A stretch of 64,000 bases of DNA. Origin: Trueperella bernardiae (GTDB lineage Bacteria > Actinomycetota > Actinomycetes > Actinomycetales > Actinomycetaceae). The position numbers were made by a program, and so were the translations under genes. Below, in pieces: positions 40,321 through 51,718 of the stretch (positions are counted from its first letter, which is position 1; each line of letters opens with the position of its first letter). Location of the stretch: NCBI RefSeq assembly GCF_001469025.1, contig NZ_LNIZ01000006.1, forward strand, positions 1 to 64,000, given 5' to 3'. The notes under the pieces were generated by a model. It was not told the origin of the DNA. It searched no databases and was given only the letters and a program-made list of their open reading frames with translations.

Positions 40321-41850
40321 ATGGCCCGCGCCCTGATTTCAGTCTCGGACAAGAGCGGCATTGCGCAGTTCGCCCAGGTATTGCAGCAGGCAGGATATGA
40401 CCTGATTTCCACTGGTTCAACCGCGAAGGTGATCGCGGAGCTCGGGCTGCCCGTCACGCCCGTGGAGAAGGTGACCGGCTTCCCCGAGATTTTCGACGGC
40501 CGGGTCAAGACCCTCAACCCCTTCATCCACGGCGGTATCCTCGCACGCCGGGGCACCGATGACGAGGTGATGGCGGAGCTGGGGATCGAGGCGATCGACG
40601 TCGTGGTCGTGAACCTGTACCCGTTCGTGCAGACCGTGGCCTCGGGCGCCGCGCCTGAGGAGTGCGTAGAGCAGATCGACATCGGCGGGCCGGCTCTCAT
40701 CCGCGCGGCCGCGAAGAATCATCGAGACGTGGCCGTGGTGACCGACCCGGCCCAGTACGCGCGCGTAGCCGAGGAGCTTGCCGCCGGCGGGCTGACGGTC
40801 GAGTTCAAGCGCGAGCTCGCGGCCGTCGCCTTCGCCCACACCGCCGCCTACGATTCGGCGATCGCGGCGTGGTTCGCCGGCCAGGCCGGGGCGAATGCCC
40901 TTCCCGCCGAGCTCGCCCCGCGCTGGACCAAGGCCGCCGGCCTCCGCTACGGCGAGAACCCGCACCAGGCCGCCGCGCTCTACGAGGACGCAAGCGGCGC
41001 CGGGCTCGCCCACGCCACCCAGCTGGGCGGCAAGCCGATGAGCTTCAACAACTACCAGGACACCGAGGCCGCCCTGCGCGCCGCCTACGACCACCCCGAG
41101 CCGGCTGTGGCGATCGTCAAGCACGCTAACCCGTGCGGTGTGGCGATTGCCGACGACGTCGCCGCCGCTCACGCCCGCGCTCACGCCTGCGACCCGCTCT
41201 CGGCCTACGGCGGCGTGGTGGCCGCGAATCGACCGGTGACGGCCGCGATGGCGGAACAGCTGGGGCCGATCTTCACCGAGGTGGTGGCGGCGCCCGACTT
41301 TGATCCCGACGCCCTCGCCCTGCTCCAGACCAAGAAGAACCTGCGCATCCTGCGCGTGGCGCCGACCGAGGGCGGGCTGGATATCCGCCCGATCAGCGGC
41401 GGCGCGGTGGTCCAGGAGCGCGACACGCTAGGTGAACGCGACCAGATCGTCAGCTGGGAGCTTGTGGCGGGAGAGCCCGCCGACGCCGAAACCGCGGCCG
41501 ACCTCGAGTTCGCCTGGCGCTCAGTGCGCTGCGTGAAGTCCAATGCGATCCTGCTGGCGCGCGAGGGTGCGACGGTGGGCGTGGGCATGGGCCAGGTCAA
41601 CCGGGTCGACTCGTGCAAGCTGGCCGTCGAGCGCGCCAACACCCTCGGGGACGGGGAGCGGGCGCGTGGCGCGGTGGCGGCGTCGGACGCGTTCTTCCCC
41701 TTCGCCGACGGCTTCGAGGTGCTGGCCAAGGCCGGCGTCCGTGCCGTGGTCCAGCCCGGCGGCTCGATCCGTGACGAGGAGGTCATCGCGGCGGCGAAGG
41801 CTGCCGGGGTGACGATGTACCTCACGGGCACGCGTCACTTCGCGCACTGA
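40321..41850 (+). CDS. purH: bifunctional AICAR transformylase/IMP cyclohydrolase PurH
   Basis: PurH carries out the last two steps to IMP. The N-terminal cyclohydrolase (MGS-like) domain has [10 protein letters not shown] and [13 protein letters not shown], with the segment [15 protein letters not shown]. The C-terminal transformylase has [30 protein letters not shown] and the end [14 protein letters not shown]. At 509 residues it is full length. It lies far from the purE-purL run, separated by about 30 kb, so IMP synthesis is split across at least two loci here. Confidence 0.95.
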   Translation: MARALISVSDKSGIAQFAQVLQQAGYDLISTGSTAKVIAELGLPVTPVEKVTGFPEIFDGRVKTLNPFIHGGILARRGTDDEVMAELGIEAIDVVVVNLYPFVQTVASGAAPEECVEQIDIGGPALIRAAAKNHRDVAVVTDPAQYARVAEELAAGGLTVEFKRELAAVAFAHTAAYDSAIAAWFAGQAGANALPAELAPRWTKAAGLRYGENPHQAAALYEDASGAGLAHATQLGGKPMSFNNYQDTEAALRAAYDHPEPAVAIVKHANPCGVAIADDVAAAHARAHACDPLSAYGGVVAANRPVTAAMAEQLGPIFTEVVAAPDFDPDALALLQTKKNLRILRVAPTEGGLDIRPISGGAVVQERDTLGERDQIVSWELVAGEPADAETAADLEFAWRSVRCVKSNAILLAREGATVGVGMGQVNRVDSCKLAVERANTLGDGERARGAVAASDAFFPFADGFEVLAKAGVRAVVQPGGSIRDEEVIAAAKAAGVTMYLTGTRHFAH

Positions 41851-41907
41851 GTCCGCGTCTCGCCCGGCGGCTAGAGTATGATCGTCACGCGAGCCGAAGG
41901 GAGAGAC

Positions 41908-42189
41908 ATGGACAAGTACGCCGGCGGTAAGTTCCCGCCCGCCATCGTCTACGTGCTCCTTGTGGCATGGGTGGGCGCGATCATCGCCACTGGCTTCCTG
42001 CTCGACGTGCAGCGGGCGGTTTATGCGCTCAGCGCCTCGTGCGTGGCGATCGCCGTGGCCCGCGTAACGCTCCCGGACGGAGCGGTGCCGCGCGTGCGAT
42101 CCAAGGCACACGACGCCACCATCTTGTGCCTGTGCGCCGCGGCCCTGTTCATGCTGGCCGCGTGGGGAAACACGCCGCCGGTCCTGTAG
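41908..42189 (+). CDS. DUF3017 small membrane protein
   Basis: A 93-residue protein with three hydrophobic segments (AIVYVLLVAWVGAIIATGFLL, VYALSASCVAIAVARV, ATILCLCAAALFMLAAW). It fits the DUF3017 family of small actinobacterial membrane proteins, which commonly follow purH or folD. Function unknown. I choose the ATG at 41908 with AGGGAGAG upstream; an ATG at 41878 in frame has no ribosome site and overlaps a likely -10 (TAGAGT, 41872-41877). Confidence 0.75.
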   Translation: MDKYAGGKFPPAIVYVLLVAWVGAIIATGFLLDVQRAVYALSASCVAIAVARVTLPDGAVPRVRSKAHDATILCLCAAALFMLAAWGNTPPVL

Positions 42190-42217
42190 GCCGAAGCCCG
42201 GACCAGCGGCGCGCTCG

Positions 42218-44488
42218 TTAGGACTCCGCCCCGTCGATGACGATCGGCAACTGGGCCAGCTCCAGATCGGCCGTGGGGTCGGACACGACGTAGAGGACTT
42301 CCTTCAGCGGGTGCCACCAGGGCTCGAAGGGGAGGCGGTCTTCCATGTCGATGAGCTCGTCCATGTGTGCCACCGGCTGGGCTTCGATGTGCCCGTCCAC
42401 CATGCCTACATGGTAGGAGCCGCCCTTGCCGGCAAGCTCCCGATCTAGCACGGTCATCGCAGTGTTGACCAGACGAACTGCGAGCGTGCGGTCGAACGGT
42501 GAGGGGTTGCCGCCCTGCTGGGCGTGGCCAATGAGGAGCGAGCGCACGTCGAACAGGTCCCCGCCCTCTTCTTCGAAGATGTTGGCCAGGACGTCGGCGT
42601 TGTAGTACTCCGAAGCGTCCTCGTTGCGCACCACCAAGTAGAGCTGGCGGCCGGCCTCGAAGGAGCGGATCATCTTCTGCGTGTCGGCGGCGAGTTGGCT
42701 GAGCGTGATCCCGTCCTCGTAGAGGTAGACCTGCTCGGCGCCCGTCGTGAGCGCGGACATGAGGGCGAGGTAGCCGCACTTGCGGCCCATTGTCTCCACC
42801 ACGAAGCAGCGCCGGGAGGCGGAGGCGGACTGGCGGATGCGGTCGATCGTCTCCGTGTTCCAGTTCAGCGCCGTGTCGGTGCCGATCGAGAATTCAGAGC
42901 CGGGCAAATTATTGTCGATCGATGCGGGCACCAGCACAATCGGGATCTTGAACGCCGGGTATCGTGAGGATTCCTTGTGCATCTCGTAGACCATCTTGTA
43001 GCCCTTGAAACCGCCGATGACGATCAGGCCGTCCAGCTGCGCGTTCTCGATCGCGCGGCCGAGGGCGTAGTACTGGTCGACGTCGGGGATCGTGCGCCGG
43101 GTGCCAAGCTCGGCGCCGCCGTCCTCGGCCCACCCTTCGACGTCGTGCCACTTGAGCTCACGAATCCTTCCGTCCACGAGGCCCGGGAAGCCGCCCTCGA
43201 TGCCGAGCATGGTGTAGCCGCGGTCGATGCCGAACTTCACGGCGGCGCGCGCCGCCGGGTTCATGCCGGGCGCGAGGCCGCCGGCGTGGAGGATGCCGAT
43301 GCGCTTGGAACCCTCCGGGCGCTCGGGGGCCACGGGAGAGGAGAGTGTGGCAAAGAGGTCGATCATCTCCTGGTAGTGGTTGCCGCGCGAGGTCACGGCG
43401 GCGTCCCAGTCGCCAGATGAGAGATGTTCCTTGACGGCGCGCGTGTTCTGGATCGCCTGCATCATGGGCAGACGGACGATCTTGTTGCGCCGGGTGCCGA
43501 TGATGACGGGTTCGGTCTCCTGGGTGGCGTGGACCAGGTCCCAGGCTGCGGTGTAGCCGAGCAGGGTGGGCATCCAGCGGTCGTAGGCCGAGGGAGTGCC
43601 GCCGCGCTGGACGTGGCCGAGCGAAGTGATGCGTGGGTCTTCGCCCATGCGATCCTTGATCGCGGTGCGAACGTCCTCCGCTGTGATCTTGTTGCCGGCG
43701 CGGTCGGAGGCTCCTTCGGCGACGACGATCAGCGAGTCGCGCCGGCCGTTCTCGCGGCCCAGGCGCAACTTCTCCGCCAGCTCATCCTCCCAGCCGTCGG
43801 CCGGGGGAAGCTCGGGGATGAAGACGTAGTCGCAGCCGCCGGCGATGGCGGACATGAGGGCGAGGTAGCCGCAGCGTCGGCCCATGACCTCGATGATGAA
43901 CGTGCGCTGGTGGGAGGCCGCCGTCGCCGCAATCGCGTCGATCGCTTCGATGATGCGGGTGAGGGCCGAGTCGGTGCCCACGGTCATGTCGGTCCCCACC
44001 AGGTCGTTGTCGATCGAGCCGACGACGCCGGAAATGAGCAGCTTCGCGTGGCGCTGGCCCTCCTCTTCCGACACCGCCCCTTCGGCCACGAGCTCAGCCA
44101 GCAGCTCGGGCCAGAGCTCGCGCAGCTCGTCCGCGCCCGTCAGCGTGCCGTCCCCGCCCATGATGACCAGGCGGTCGATACCGTTCTTCACGAAGTTGTA
44201 CACGGCCTTCTTCATGCCCGAGCGCTCGCGGAACTCGTCGCAGCGCGCGGTGCCGATGGCGGTGCCGCCCCTGTTGATGGTGGAGGAGACGTCCGACCAC
44301 CCCATCTTCTTGATCAGATGCCCGCCCTCGACGGGGCCGCGCCAGCCTTCGAGGAATGCGTAGGGCGTGGCGCCGAGCTGGAGCGCGGTGCGAACAACGG
44401 CGCGAACCGTCGCGTTCATGCCCTGTGCATCACCACCCGAAGTCAGGATTCCTATCTTCACTTCCGGGGCGCTTGTGTTGCTATCCAC
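42218..44488 (-). CDS. pfkA: two-domain eukaryote-type 6-phosphofructokinase
   Basis: At 756 residues this is twice the size of a normal bacterial PFK and consists of two fused PFK domains. The N-terminal half looks active: [10 protein letters not shown] (16-25), ATP-site GGDG (111-114), catalytic SIDND (158-162) and [13 protein letters not shown]. The C-terminal half is degenerate at these places: GGFKGY (492-497) replaces GGDG, and SIDNN (523-527) replaces SIDND. This active-plus-regulatory arrangement is that of animal and fungal PFK, where the C-half is the effector site. GTG start with AAGGAG upstream. It is divergent from pgi, which makes its substrate fructose 6-phosphate. Allosteric control through the C-half is an inference. 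Confidence 0.92.
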   Translation of the reverse strand: MDSNTSAPEVKIGILTSGGDAQGMNATVRAVVRTALQLGATPYAFLEGWRGPVEGGHLIKKMGWSDVSSTINRGGTAIGTARCDEFRERSGMKKAVYNFVKNGIDRLVIMGGDGTLTGADELRELWPELLAELVAEGAVSEEEGQRHAKLLISGVVGSIDNDLVGTDMTVGTDSALTRIIEAIDAIAATAASHQRTFIIEVMGRRCGYLALMSAIAGGCDYVFIPELPPADGWEDELAEKLRLGRENGRRDSLIVVAEGASDRAGNKITAEDVRTAIKDRMGEDPRITSLGHVQRGGTPSAYDRWMPTLLGYTAAWDLVHATQETEPVIIGTRRNKIVRLPMMQAIQNTRAVKEHLSSGDWDAAVTSRGNHYQEMIDLFATLSSPVAPERPEGSKRIGILHAGGLAPGMNPAARAAVKFGIDRGYTMLGIEGGFPGLVDGRIRELKWHDVEGWAEDGGAELGTRRTIPDVDQYYALGRAIENAQLDGLIVIGGFKGYKMVYEMHKESSRYPAFKIPIVLVPASIDNNLPGSEFSIGTDTALNWNTETIDRIRQSASASRRCFVVETMGRKCGYLALMSALTTGAEQVYLYEDGITLSQLAADTQKMIRSFEAGRQLYLVVRNEDASEYYNADVLANIFEEEGGDLFDVRSLLIGHAQQGGNPSPFDRTLAVRLVNTAMTVLDRELAGKGGSYHVGMVDGHIEAQPVAHMDELIDMEDRLPFEPWWHPLKEVLYVVSDPTADLELAQLPIVIDGAES

Positions 44489-44549
44489 GACATCTCCTTC
44501 ACATTTGCGTCACGCCCAATTCTGTCATATTTGCCCCGGCGCGATTGGG

Positions 44550-44555
44550 TAGAAT
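44550..44555 (+). promoter_or_regulatory. pgi -10 element in the pfkA-pgi divergent region
   Basis: TAGAAT (44550-44555) lies 32 bases before the pgi ATG, and AGGAGG sits seven bases before that ATG. The 99 bases between the two starts must hold both promoters. Confidence 0.5.
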
Positions 44556-44587
44556 GGGGGCACTTGTTAGCTTTCAGGAGGAGAGTT

Positions 44588-46240
44588 ATGACAGCGCCGA
44601 TTGATGCAACTGCGACGCCCGCGTGGGCTCGCCTGACCGACCTTGAGGCGGGCCTCAACGTCGATTTCCGCGCGTGGTTTAAGGATGAAACCCGTGCGAA
44701 GAATTTCACTTTCCAGGCCGCGGATCTGTACGTGGACCTGTCGAAGACCTTCCTTACCGATGAGGTCAAGGCCGCGCTCCTGGAGCTGGCTGACCAAGTG
44801 AACCTGGCCGAGCGTCGTGACGCGATGCTCAGTGGCGAGCGAATCAACGTCACCGAGAACCGCGCAGTCCTGCACACCGCCCTGCGCCGCGAGAAGGGTG
44901 AGGAGGTAGATGTGGACGGGCGCAACGTCGTCGACGACGTCCACGAGGTCCTCGAGCGCGTGTTCGACTTCGCGGACAAGGTGCGTAGCGGTGAGTGGAC
45001 GGGCGTCACGGGTAAGAGGATCGAGACCGTGGTCAACGTCGGCATCGGCGGCTCGGACCTGGGCCCGGTCATGGCGTACGAGGCGCTCAAGCCGTACGTG
45101 AAGGACGGGCTGGAGTGCCGCTTCATTTCGAACATTGACCCCACGGACGTGGGGGAGACCCTCAAGGGGCTCGACCCGGAGACGACCCTGGTGATCGTCG
45201 CGTCCAAGACGTTCACGACGCTCGAAACGCTCACCAACGCCCGCCAGGTGCGTTCCTGGCTGCTCGGCACGCTCGAGGAGCAGGGGGCGCCGACGGACGG
45301 CGCCGTGGCCAAGCACTTCGTGGCCGTGTCCACGGCGCTGGACAAGGTGGAGGCCTTCGGGATTGACCCGGTCAACGCCTTCGGCTTCTGGGACTGGGTG
45401 GGCGGGCGCTACTCGGTCGACTCGGCCGTGGGCCTGTCGCTAGCGATCGCGCTGGGCCGGGAGTACTTCGAGGACTTCCTGGCCGGCTTCCGTGCGATGG
45501 ACCGCCACTTTGCGGATGCCCCGGCCGAGCAGAACGTGCCGTTGCTCATGGGCCTGCTCAACGTCTTCTACGTCAACTTCGTGGGCGCCCCCACGCACGC
45601 CGTACTGCCCTACTCTCAGTACCTGCACCGCTTCCCGGCCTACCTCCAGCAGCTGACGATGGAGTCGAACGGCAAGCGCGTGCGCTGGGACGGCACGCCG
45701 GTCACGTCGGCCACGGGCGAGGTCTTCTGGGGTGAGCCGGGCACGAACGGCCAGCACGCCTTCTACCAGCTCATCCACCAGGGTACGCAGCTCATCCCGG
45801 CGGACTTCATTGCGTTTGCCAACCCCACCTTCGACTTCAAGGACGGGGATGCCGACCAGCACGAGCTCTTCCTCGGTAACTTCTTTGGCCAGACCAAGGC
45901 GCTCGCCTTCGGCAAGACGGCCGACGAGGTCCGCGCGGAGGGCGTAGCCGAGGAGTTGGTGACCGCGAAGGTCTTCCCGGGCAACAAGCCCACCGCGTCG
46001 ATTATGGCCCCGACCCTGACCCCGTCAGTGCTTGGCCAGCTCATCGCGCTGTACGAGCACATCACGTTCGTCCAGGGCATCGTGTGGGGTATCGACTCCT
46101 TCGACCAGTGGGGCGTGGAGCTCGGCAAGGCGATGGCCAAGGAGCTGACCAGCGCCGTTGAGGGCGACGAGGCGGCGATCGCTACCGAGGATTCCTCGAC
46201 CCGCGGCCTCATCGAGTACTACCGGGCGCACCGAAAGTAG
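44588..46240 (+). CDS. pgi: glucose-6-phosphate isomerase Pgi
   Basis: Pgi interconverts glucose 6-phosphate and fructose 6-phosphate. The 550-residue protein has the family signatures [45 protein letters not shown] and [16 protein letters not shown]. The start at 44588 is fixed by the strong AGGAGG. The same frame stays open upstream to 43424, but that stretch is antisense to pfkA and is not part of the protein. A perfect hairpin follows the stop. Confidence 0.96.
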   Translation: MTAPIDATATPAWARLTDLEAGLNVDFRAWFKDETRAKNFTFQAADLYVDLSKTFLTDEVKAALLELADQVNLAERRDAMLSGERINVTENRAVLHTALRREKGEEVDVDGRNVVDDVHEVLERVFDFADKVRSGEWTGVTGKRIETVVNVGIGGSDLGPVMAYEALKPYVKDGLECRFISNIDPTDVGETLKGLDPETTLVIVASKTFTTLETLTNARQVRSWLLGTLEEQGAPTDGAVAKHFVAVSTALDKVEAFGIDPVNAFGFWDWVGGRYSVDSAVGLSLAIALGREYFEDFLAGFRAMDRHFADAPAEQNVPLLMGLLNVFYVNFVGAPTHAVLPYSQYLHRFPAYLQQLTMESNGKRVRWDGTPVTSATGEVFWGEPGTNGQHAFYQLIHQGTQLIPADFIAFANPTFDFKDGDADQHELFLGNFFGQTKALAFGKTADEVRAEGVAEELVTAKVFPGNKPTASIMAPTLTPSVLGQLIALYEHITFVQGIVWGIDSFDQWGVELGKAMAKELTSAVEGDEAAIATEDSSTRGLIEYYRAHRK

Positions 46241-46256
46241 AACGTCACCGATCGGG

Positions 46257-46282
46257 GTGCCCGCCGGCTCGCCGGCGGGCAC
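46257..46282 (+). terminator. terminator of pgi
   Basis: GTGCCCGCCGGC and its perfect complement (46257-46268 and 46271-46282) form a hairpin 16 bases after the stop, followed by TTTCG. Confidence 0.8.
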
Positions 46283-46405
46283 TTTCGCTTCAGGTCGCAA
46301 GCGCAGGCGCCAGGCTACCAGTCACTGTTTCACACCAGCCACAATCGGCCCACCCGTCGCGTCTGTCACGGCTCGGGCCGTGCCGCGGGACCGGAGCGTT
46401 CCGCG

Positions 46406-46485
46406 GATTTGAATTTACTGGACGATTCCGGGCCGATCTTCATATATGAGGAGATCGGCCCGGAATCGTCCAAAATATTTTAATC
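46406..46485 (-). repeat. 80-bp palindromic repeat, copy 3
   Basis: The 54-base core (46419-46472) begins TGGACGATTCCGGGCCGATC and is symmetric at 24 of 27 positions, centred on TATATGAG. The outer arms are GATTTGAATTTAC on the left and AAATATTTTAATC on the right, the same orientation as copy 2. It lies between the 3' ends of pgi and the DUF4352 gene. Compared with copy 1, several bases change in both arms together, keeping the pairing. Confidence 0.85.
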
Positions 46486-46513
46486 TGCCTAAGCCGGTGA
46501 GGGTGATGTACCC

Positions 46514-46570
46514 AAAGGGCACGGTCCCCGGCTGAGCGTTTGCTCGGACCCGCGGGATCGTGCCCCTTTC
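46514..46570 (-). terminator. long hairpin after the DUF4352 lipoprotein gene
   Basis: AAAGGGCACGGTCCC (46514-46528) pairs with 46554-46570 through a 15-pair stem with one bulged base and one G-T pair, with a small GAGC/GCTC stem inside the loop. It is 35 bases past the minus-strand stop. With the pgi hairpin and the palindrome copy, it accounts for most of the 364-base gap 46241-46604, in which I see no gene. Confidence 0.6.
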
Positions 46571-46604
46571 GCAGCGGTGAAGGCGCTGGTCGCCGCGTCG
46601 TCGT

Positions 46605-47246
46605 TTAGCTGAGTGCGACCTCGACGTCCTTGCCAAGGAAGCCTGCTTCGAGGAGAACCTTCGTCGGGGTGCTGTCTGCCGGAATGTCAAAGACGAACTT
46701 GCCGGACAGCGTGTTGCCCGGATTGATCTCGTCCAAACCCCACGAGCCTTCGATGTGAAGTGCAGCTTCGCTCGAGTAGGAGTGCTCGCGGCCCTGCTCG
46801 TCGATGAGCTTCATAGAGTCGGTAAAGAACCTCTCGGCTTTGTTGCCGTTGTTGAGGATGGACGCGCTCACGATGACGAACTGCCCCTGGGCCTGGGCGC
46901 CAAAGTACTCGTTACCGACTTCGGCAATGCCAGGCTCAATGCCTTCAATTGTTACGGTAAAATCGCCGACCTCGACCGGCGTGCCAATGGTCGCAGCGGG
47001 CTCCTCGGGGGTGGTCGTCTCCTCCGGTTCGGCGGACTTCGTTTCCTCTTCTTCGGCCTCGGCGGTGTCCTTAGCAGGATTGTCCGTTTTTTCGGACGCG
47101 GTGGTGGCGGGGGCGGTCTCCGGAGAGTCACTCGAGCACCCCGTGAGGATCGCGGTGAAGCCGAGAACAAAAAAGGCGATGATAGCGGTCAGAATCTTGT
47201 ACTGACCGATCCATGAGCGCTGCGTGTTGGCGATTGTGCTAGTCAT
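46605..47246 (-). CDS. DUF4352-type surface lipoprotein
   Basis: The 213-residue protein has a short basic N-terminus, a hydrophobic segment (ILTAIIAFFVLGFTAILTGC) ending in a lipobox cysteine, and a long acidic Thr/Glu/Pro-rich linker (about 40-85). The C-terminal Ig-like domain (VGDFTVTIEGIEPGI, FVIVSASILNNGNKAERFF, PGNTLSGKFVFDIP) fits the DUF4352/telokin-like family found on Gram-positive surfaces. The role is probably adhesion or ligand binding; no function is established. Lower GC than its neighbours. Its promoter region contains a run of nine Gs (complement of 47299-47307). Confidence 0.75.
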   Translation of the reverse strand: MTSTIANTQRSWIGQYKILTAIIAFFVLGFTAILTGCSSDSPETAPATTASEKTDNPAKDTAEAEEEETKSAEPEETTTPEEPAATIGTPVEVGDFTVTIEGIEPGIAEVGNEYFGAQAQGQFVIVSASILNNGNKAERFFTDSMKLIDEQGREHSYSSEAALHIEGSWGLDEINPGNTLSGKFVFDIPADSTPTKVLLEAGFLGKDVEVALS

Positions 47247-47298
47247 GGTTGTCCGATCTATTAGTGCGAAATAACGTCAGAATAAGCTAAGCAGGTCT

Positions 47299-47307
47299 CC
47301 CCCCCCC
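47299..47307 (-). promoter_or_regulatory. nine-base homopolymer in the lipoprotein promoter
   Basis: A C9 run on the plus strand is G9 in the direction of the lipoprotein gene. It lies between a possible -35 (TTGCGG) and a -10-like TATTCT (complement of 47279-47284), with a present spacing of 21 bases. Slippage would change that spacing. Confidence 0.4.
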
Positions 47308-47372
47308 GCAAGCCGAAAACGGAACTCAACAGGGACTTGCGCCCGCGGGCCCGCGATTGCGGGCCCGGCTGC

Positions 47373-47384
47373 TAACCTGGTCCA
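47373..47384 (+). promoter_or_regulatory. -10 element of a probable leaderless helicase transcript
   Basis: TAACCT (47373-47378) ends six bases before the GTG at 47385, with no ribosome site, the same geometry as guaB, guaB3 and guaA. Confidence 0.55.
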
Positions 47385-50300
47385 GTGACGAACACCGCTG
47401 GATATCACTGGCCGGGGCCGGGCGGCGTCGGCGCGCACCTGACGCCGGGGCTCTACGAGCGGCTCATCGACGCCGAACTGGCCGAAGCGCTCGCGGCTTC
47501 GGACTTGCGCGCGGGCAGCGGCAAGGTCGATAGCGCCGATGCCCCTCACGTCCTCGCCACCCACCTGGCGGCCCGGATCGAGAGAGCCCTCCAAGCAGCG
47601 AAGGGGCGCGAGCGCCTCGAGCTTGCCAATCGTCTCCTCGCGCTCCTCCCGGACGGCAGCGCACTGCAGGAAAGACCCGAGGTGGACCCGAAAAAGGAGC
47701 CCTCACCAGACCAGCTCCTATCCCTGTGGCCGGCCGGCTTCGATCAGGCACCCGGGCGCCCGGAGATCCCACTGGCCGACGTCGCCCTGTTGACGAACGG
47801 CCCGCAGGACCCGGGCCTGGCTGCGGAGCTCGTCAAGGAGATGGGCTCGGCCGACCGCATCGACCTCCTTGGTTCGTTCATCAAGTGGACGGGCGTGCGC
47901 ACGCTCCTTCCCGGTCTGGAGCCCCTCGCCCGCCGCGGCGTCCCCATCCGGGTGCTCACTACCACCTACATCGGCGCCACCGACCGCAAGGCCCTCGACG
48001 CGCTCGCCGGGCTTGGCGCCCAGGTGCGGGTTAACTACTTCTCTGCCTCCACGAAGCTGCACGCCAAGGCCTGGATCTTCCACCGCAACTCCGGCTATTC
48101 CACGGCTTACATCGGCTCGTCCAACCTCTCGCGTAGCGCGATGACGGACGGCGTGGAGTGGAACGTCCGCGTCTCGCAGGTGGCCACCCCGCACGTGCTC
48201 GCCAAGTTCGCGGCGACATTTGAGACGTACTGGTCCTCGCCCGACTACCAGCCCTACGACCCGGCCACCGACTCCGCGCGCCTCGACGAGGCCCTGCGTG
48301 ACGCGCGCGGGCTGCCCGGCCCGGGCACGACGTCGACCGTCACGGCTTTGACCGTGCGCCCCTACCCGCACCAGCAGCTCATGCTCGAGGACTTGGAGGC
48401 TGAGCGCGAGGGCGGGCGCCACGCGAATCTGCTGGTGGCCGCGACGGGCACGGGTAAGACCGTGGTGGCGGCGCTCGATTACGCACGGCTCATTGAGCGC
48501 CTGAACGGCGACGGCCGGCGCGTCCTGCCCCGCCTGCTTTTCGTCGCCCACCGCAAGGAGATCCTCCAGCAGGCGCTGCGCACCTATCGCGACGTGCTTA
48601 AAGACGGCTCGTTCGGCGAGATGTTCGTGGACGGGCAGCGCCCCGCCCGCGGCGATCACGTCTTCGCCTCGGTGCAGTCTCTGCAGGATCTGTGTGTTTT
48701 CGAGCCGGAGCGCTTCGACGTCGTCGTCATTGACGAGTTCCACCACGCGCACGCCGCCTCCTACCGCAAGGTCCTGTCCCATTTCCGCCCCAAGGAGTTG
48801 CTTGGTCTGACGGCCACCCCGGAGCGTGGGGATGGGGTGAGCGTGGCGGACGTGTTTTTCGGCGGGCGCATCGCCTCCGAACTGCGGCTGTGGGATGCCC
48901 TCGAGGCCGACCTGCTGGTTCCCTTCCATTACTTCGGGATTGCGGATGGCACGGACCTTCGCCGGTTGAGCTTCAGGCGTGGCCAGTACGATCAGGGGGA
49001 ACTCTCCCGGCTCTACCTGGCCGACCGCGCCCGCGCCGCCAAGATCGTGGAAAACACGCGACAGTACGTGGCGGACGTGGGGCGGATGAAGGCGCTCGGA
49101 TTCTGCGTCACCGTGGAGCACGCCCACTTCATGGCGGATTACTTCACCGCTTCCGGTATCCCGGCCCTGGCACTTGATGGCGGCTCGAGCCGGGCAGAGC
49201 GCGAGGCGGGGCTCGCGGCGCTACGCTCCGGGGAGGTGAAGGCCCTTTTCACGGTCGACCTCTTCAACGAGGGCCTCGACATCCCCGACATCGACACGGT
49301 CATCATGGCCCGCCCCACCCAGTCGGCCACGATCTTCCTCCAGCAACTCGGGCGCGGCCTGCGCCGCACGCCCACCAAAGCCGTCCTCACTGTGCTTGAC
49401 TTCGTGGGCCACCAGCACGCCGACTTCCGCTTCGACGTCAAGTTCCGCGCGCTCACCGGCCTCGGCCGCCGCAAGCTGCGCACCGCTGTCGAGGCCGGCT
49501 TCCCCTTCCTCCCAGCCGGCTGCCACATTGAGCTTGACCGCGTCACGCAAGACGAGGTGCTGAAGAACTTGACGCAGACGGTCAAGCTCAGAGCTGCCCA
49601 GCTCGTTGCTGACATTCGCGTTCACGCCGGCGATGTCCGCCCCTACACCTTGCGTTCCTACCTTCACGACGCCGACCGCTCGCTTGCCGACATCTACGCG
49701 GGCAACCCCACGGCAACTGTGCGGGGGCGCAAGATTCCCCGCACGTGGCAAGCCCTGGCCGGCCTGGCGCTCGGCGAGGGAAAGGAGATCGGGGAGGCGA
49801 GCGTGGTCGAGCTCGACTTGCTGCGCCGCATCCGTGCCTTCACCCACGTCAACGACCGCCCGCGCATCGCCGCCTACCGGCGCATCCTCGCGGCGCTTGC
49901 GCTTGCGGAGACGCCGGCGGAGGCGGAGGAGGTCCTGGCAGGCCTGGGGGAGAAGGCGGCCTACGCGCCGATGTTGTACTTCTCCCTGTGGCCGACGGGC
50001 GACCCCGGCGAGATGGCCGTCAAGTTGTGGGAGGCGGTCCGCTCGGGCGTCTTCCGCGCTGAGCTCGAGCAGGTGCTTGAGGTGCGCGAGGACGCGCTGC
50101 GGACCGTGGCGCGCCCGCTTCCGGGCAGGCTCGCCGGCGTGCCGGTGCTCAGCCACGGGCGCTACACGCGCGAGGAGCTACTGGCGGGCTTCGGCGTCGG
50201 GACTCAGGACGAAGAAAAGCCGGGCAACGTGCGCGAGGGTGTGAAGTACGTGCGCCACCTCGGGGTGGACATCTTGCTCGTCACGCTGCGCAAGTCCGAG

Positions 50301-50612
50301 GCCGACTACTCGCCTACCACCCTCTACCGCGACTACGCCCTCACCCCCAACCTCTTCCACTGGGAGTCGCAGTCCACCACGGGCGAAAACTCTCCCACCG
50401 GCCAGCGCTACATCACCCACGAAAGCCGGGGGACCGACGTCGTGCTGTTCGTGCGCGAGACGAAGGTGGGCGAGATCGGGACCGAGCCCTACACGTGCCT
50501 CGGGAGGGCGCGCTACGTGCGCCACAGCGGCTCGAAGCCGATGGCGATTGAGTGGGAGCTGGACCGGGCAATGCCGGCAATGTTGCTCGCGGCATCCAAG
50601 CTTGTCTCCTAG
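47385..50612 (+). CDS. PLD-like nuclease / superfamily 2 helicase / DUF3427 protein
   Basis: A 1075-residue multidomain protein. Residues about 125-285 form a phospholipase D-like domain with the H-x-K motif in TKLHAKAWIF and the GSSNLSRSAM segment; only one such motif is seen, so a dimer would be needed for a full active site. Residues about 330-720 are a superfamily 2 helicase: AATGTGKTVVAALDYA (Walker A), VVIDEFHHAH (motif II), LLGLTATPERGDG (III), LFNEGLDIPDIDTVIMARPTQS (V) and QQLGRGLRRT (VI). The rest matches the DUF3427 C-terminal region, ending with SH3-like strands. Such proteins are suspected of acting in repair or defence, but function is not settled. It stands alone between a divergent lipoprotein gene and mdh. 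Confidence 0.82.
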   Translation: MTNTAGYHWPGPGGVGAHLTPGLYERLIDAELAEALAASDLRAGSGKVDSADAPHVLATHLAARIERALQAAKGRERLELANRLLALLPDGSALQERPEVDPKKEPSPDQLLSLWPAGFDQAPGRPEIPLADVALLTNGPQDPGLAAELVKEMGSADRIDLLGSFIKWTGVRTLLPGLEPLARRGVPIRVLTTTYIGATDRKALDALAGLGAQVRVNYFSASTKLHAKAWIFHRNSGYSTAYIGSSNLSRSAMTDGVEWNVRVSQVATPHVLAKFAATFETYWSSPDYQPYDPATDSARLDEALRDARGLPGPGTTSTVTALTVRPYPHQQLMLEDLEAEREGGRHANLLVAATGTGKTVVAALDYARLIERLNGDGRRVLPRLLFVAHRKEILQQALRTYRDVLKDGSFGEMFVDGQRPARGDHVFASVQSLQDLCVFEPERFDVVVIDEFHHAHAASYRKVLSHFRPKELLGLTATPERGDGVSVADVFFGGRIASELRLWDALEADLLVPFHYFGIADGTDLRRLSFRRGQYDQGELSRLYLADRARAAKIVENTRQYVADVGRMKALGFCVTVEHAHFMADYFTASGIPALALDGGSSRAEREAGLAALRSGEVKALFTVDLFNEGLDIPDIDTVIMARPTQSATIFLQQLGRGLRRTPTKAVLTVLDFVGHQHADFRFDVKFRALTGLGRRKLRTAVEAGFPFLPAGCHIELDRVTQDEVLKNLTQTVKLRAAQLVADIRVHAGDVRPYTLRSYLHDADRSLADIYAGNPTATVRGRKIPRTWQALAGLALGEGKEIGEASVVELDLLRRIRAFTHVNDRPRIAAYRRILAALALAETPAEAEEVLAGLGEKAAYAPMLYFSLWPTGDPGEMAVKLWEAVRSGVFRAELEQVLEVREDALRTVARPLPGRLAGVPVLSHGRYTREELLAGFGVGTQDEEKPGNVREGVKYVRHLGVDILLVTLRKSEADYSPTTLYRDYALTPNLFHWESQSTTGENSPTGQRYITHESRGTDVVLFVRETKVGEIGTEPYTCLGRARYVRHSGSKPMAIEWELDRAMPAMLLAASKLVS

Positions 50613-50629
50613 ATTCGCTTGGGACATAA

Positions 50630-51703
<1,074 letters not shown>

Positions 51704-51718
51704 GCCACACCCGAAGAT

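Noticed and set aside
43424-44587. Long open frame continuous with pgi at its 5' side
   Set aside because: It is antisense to pfkA throughout, and pgi has a strong ribosome site and the family N-terminus at 44588; such frames are common opposite high-GC genes.
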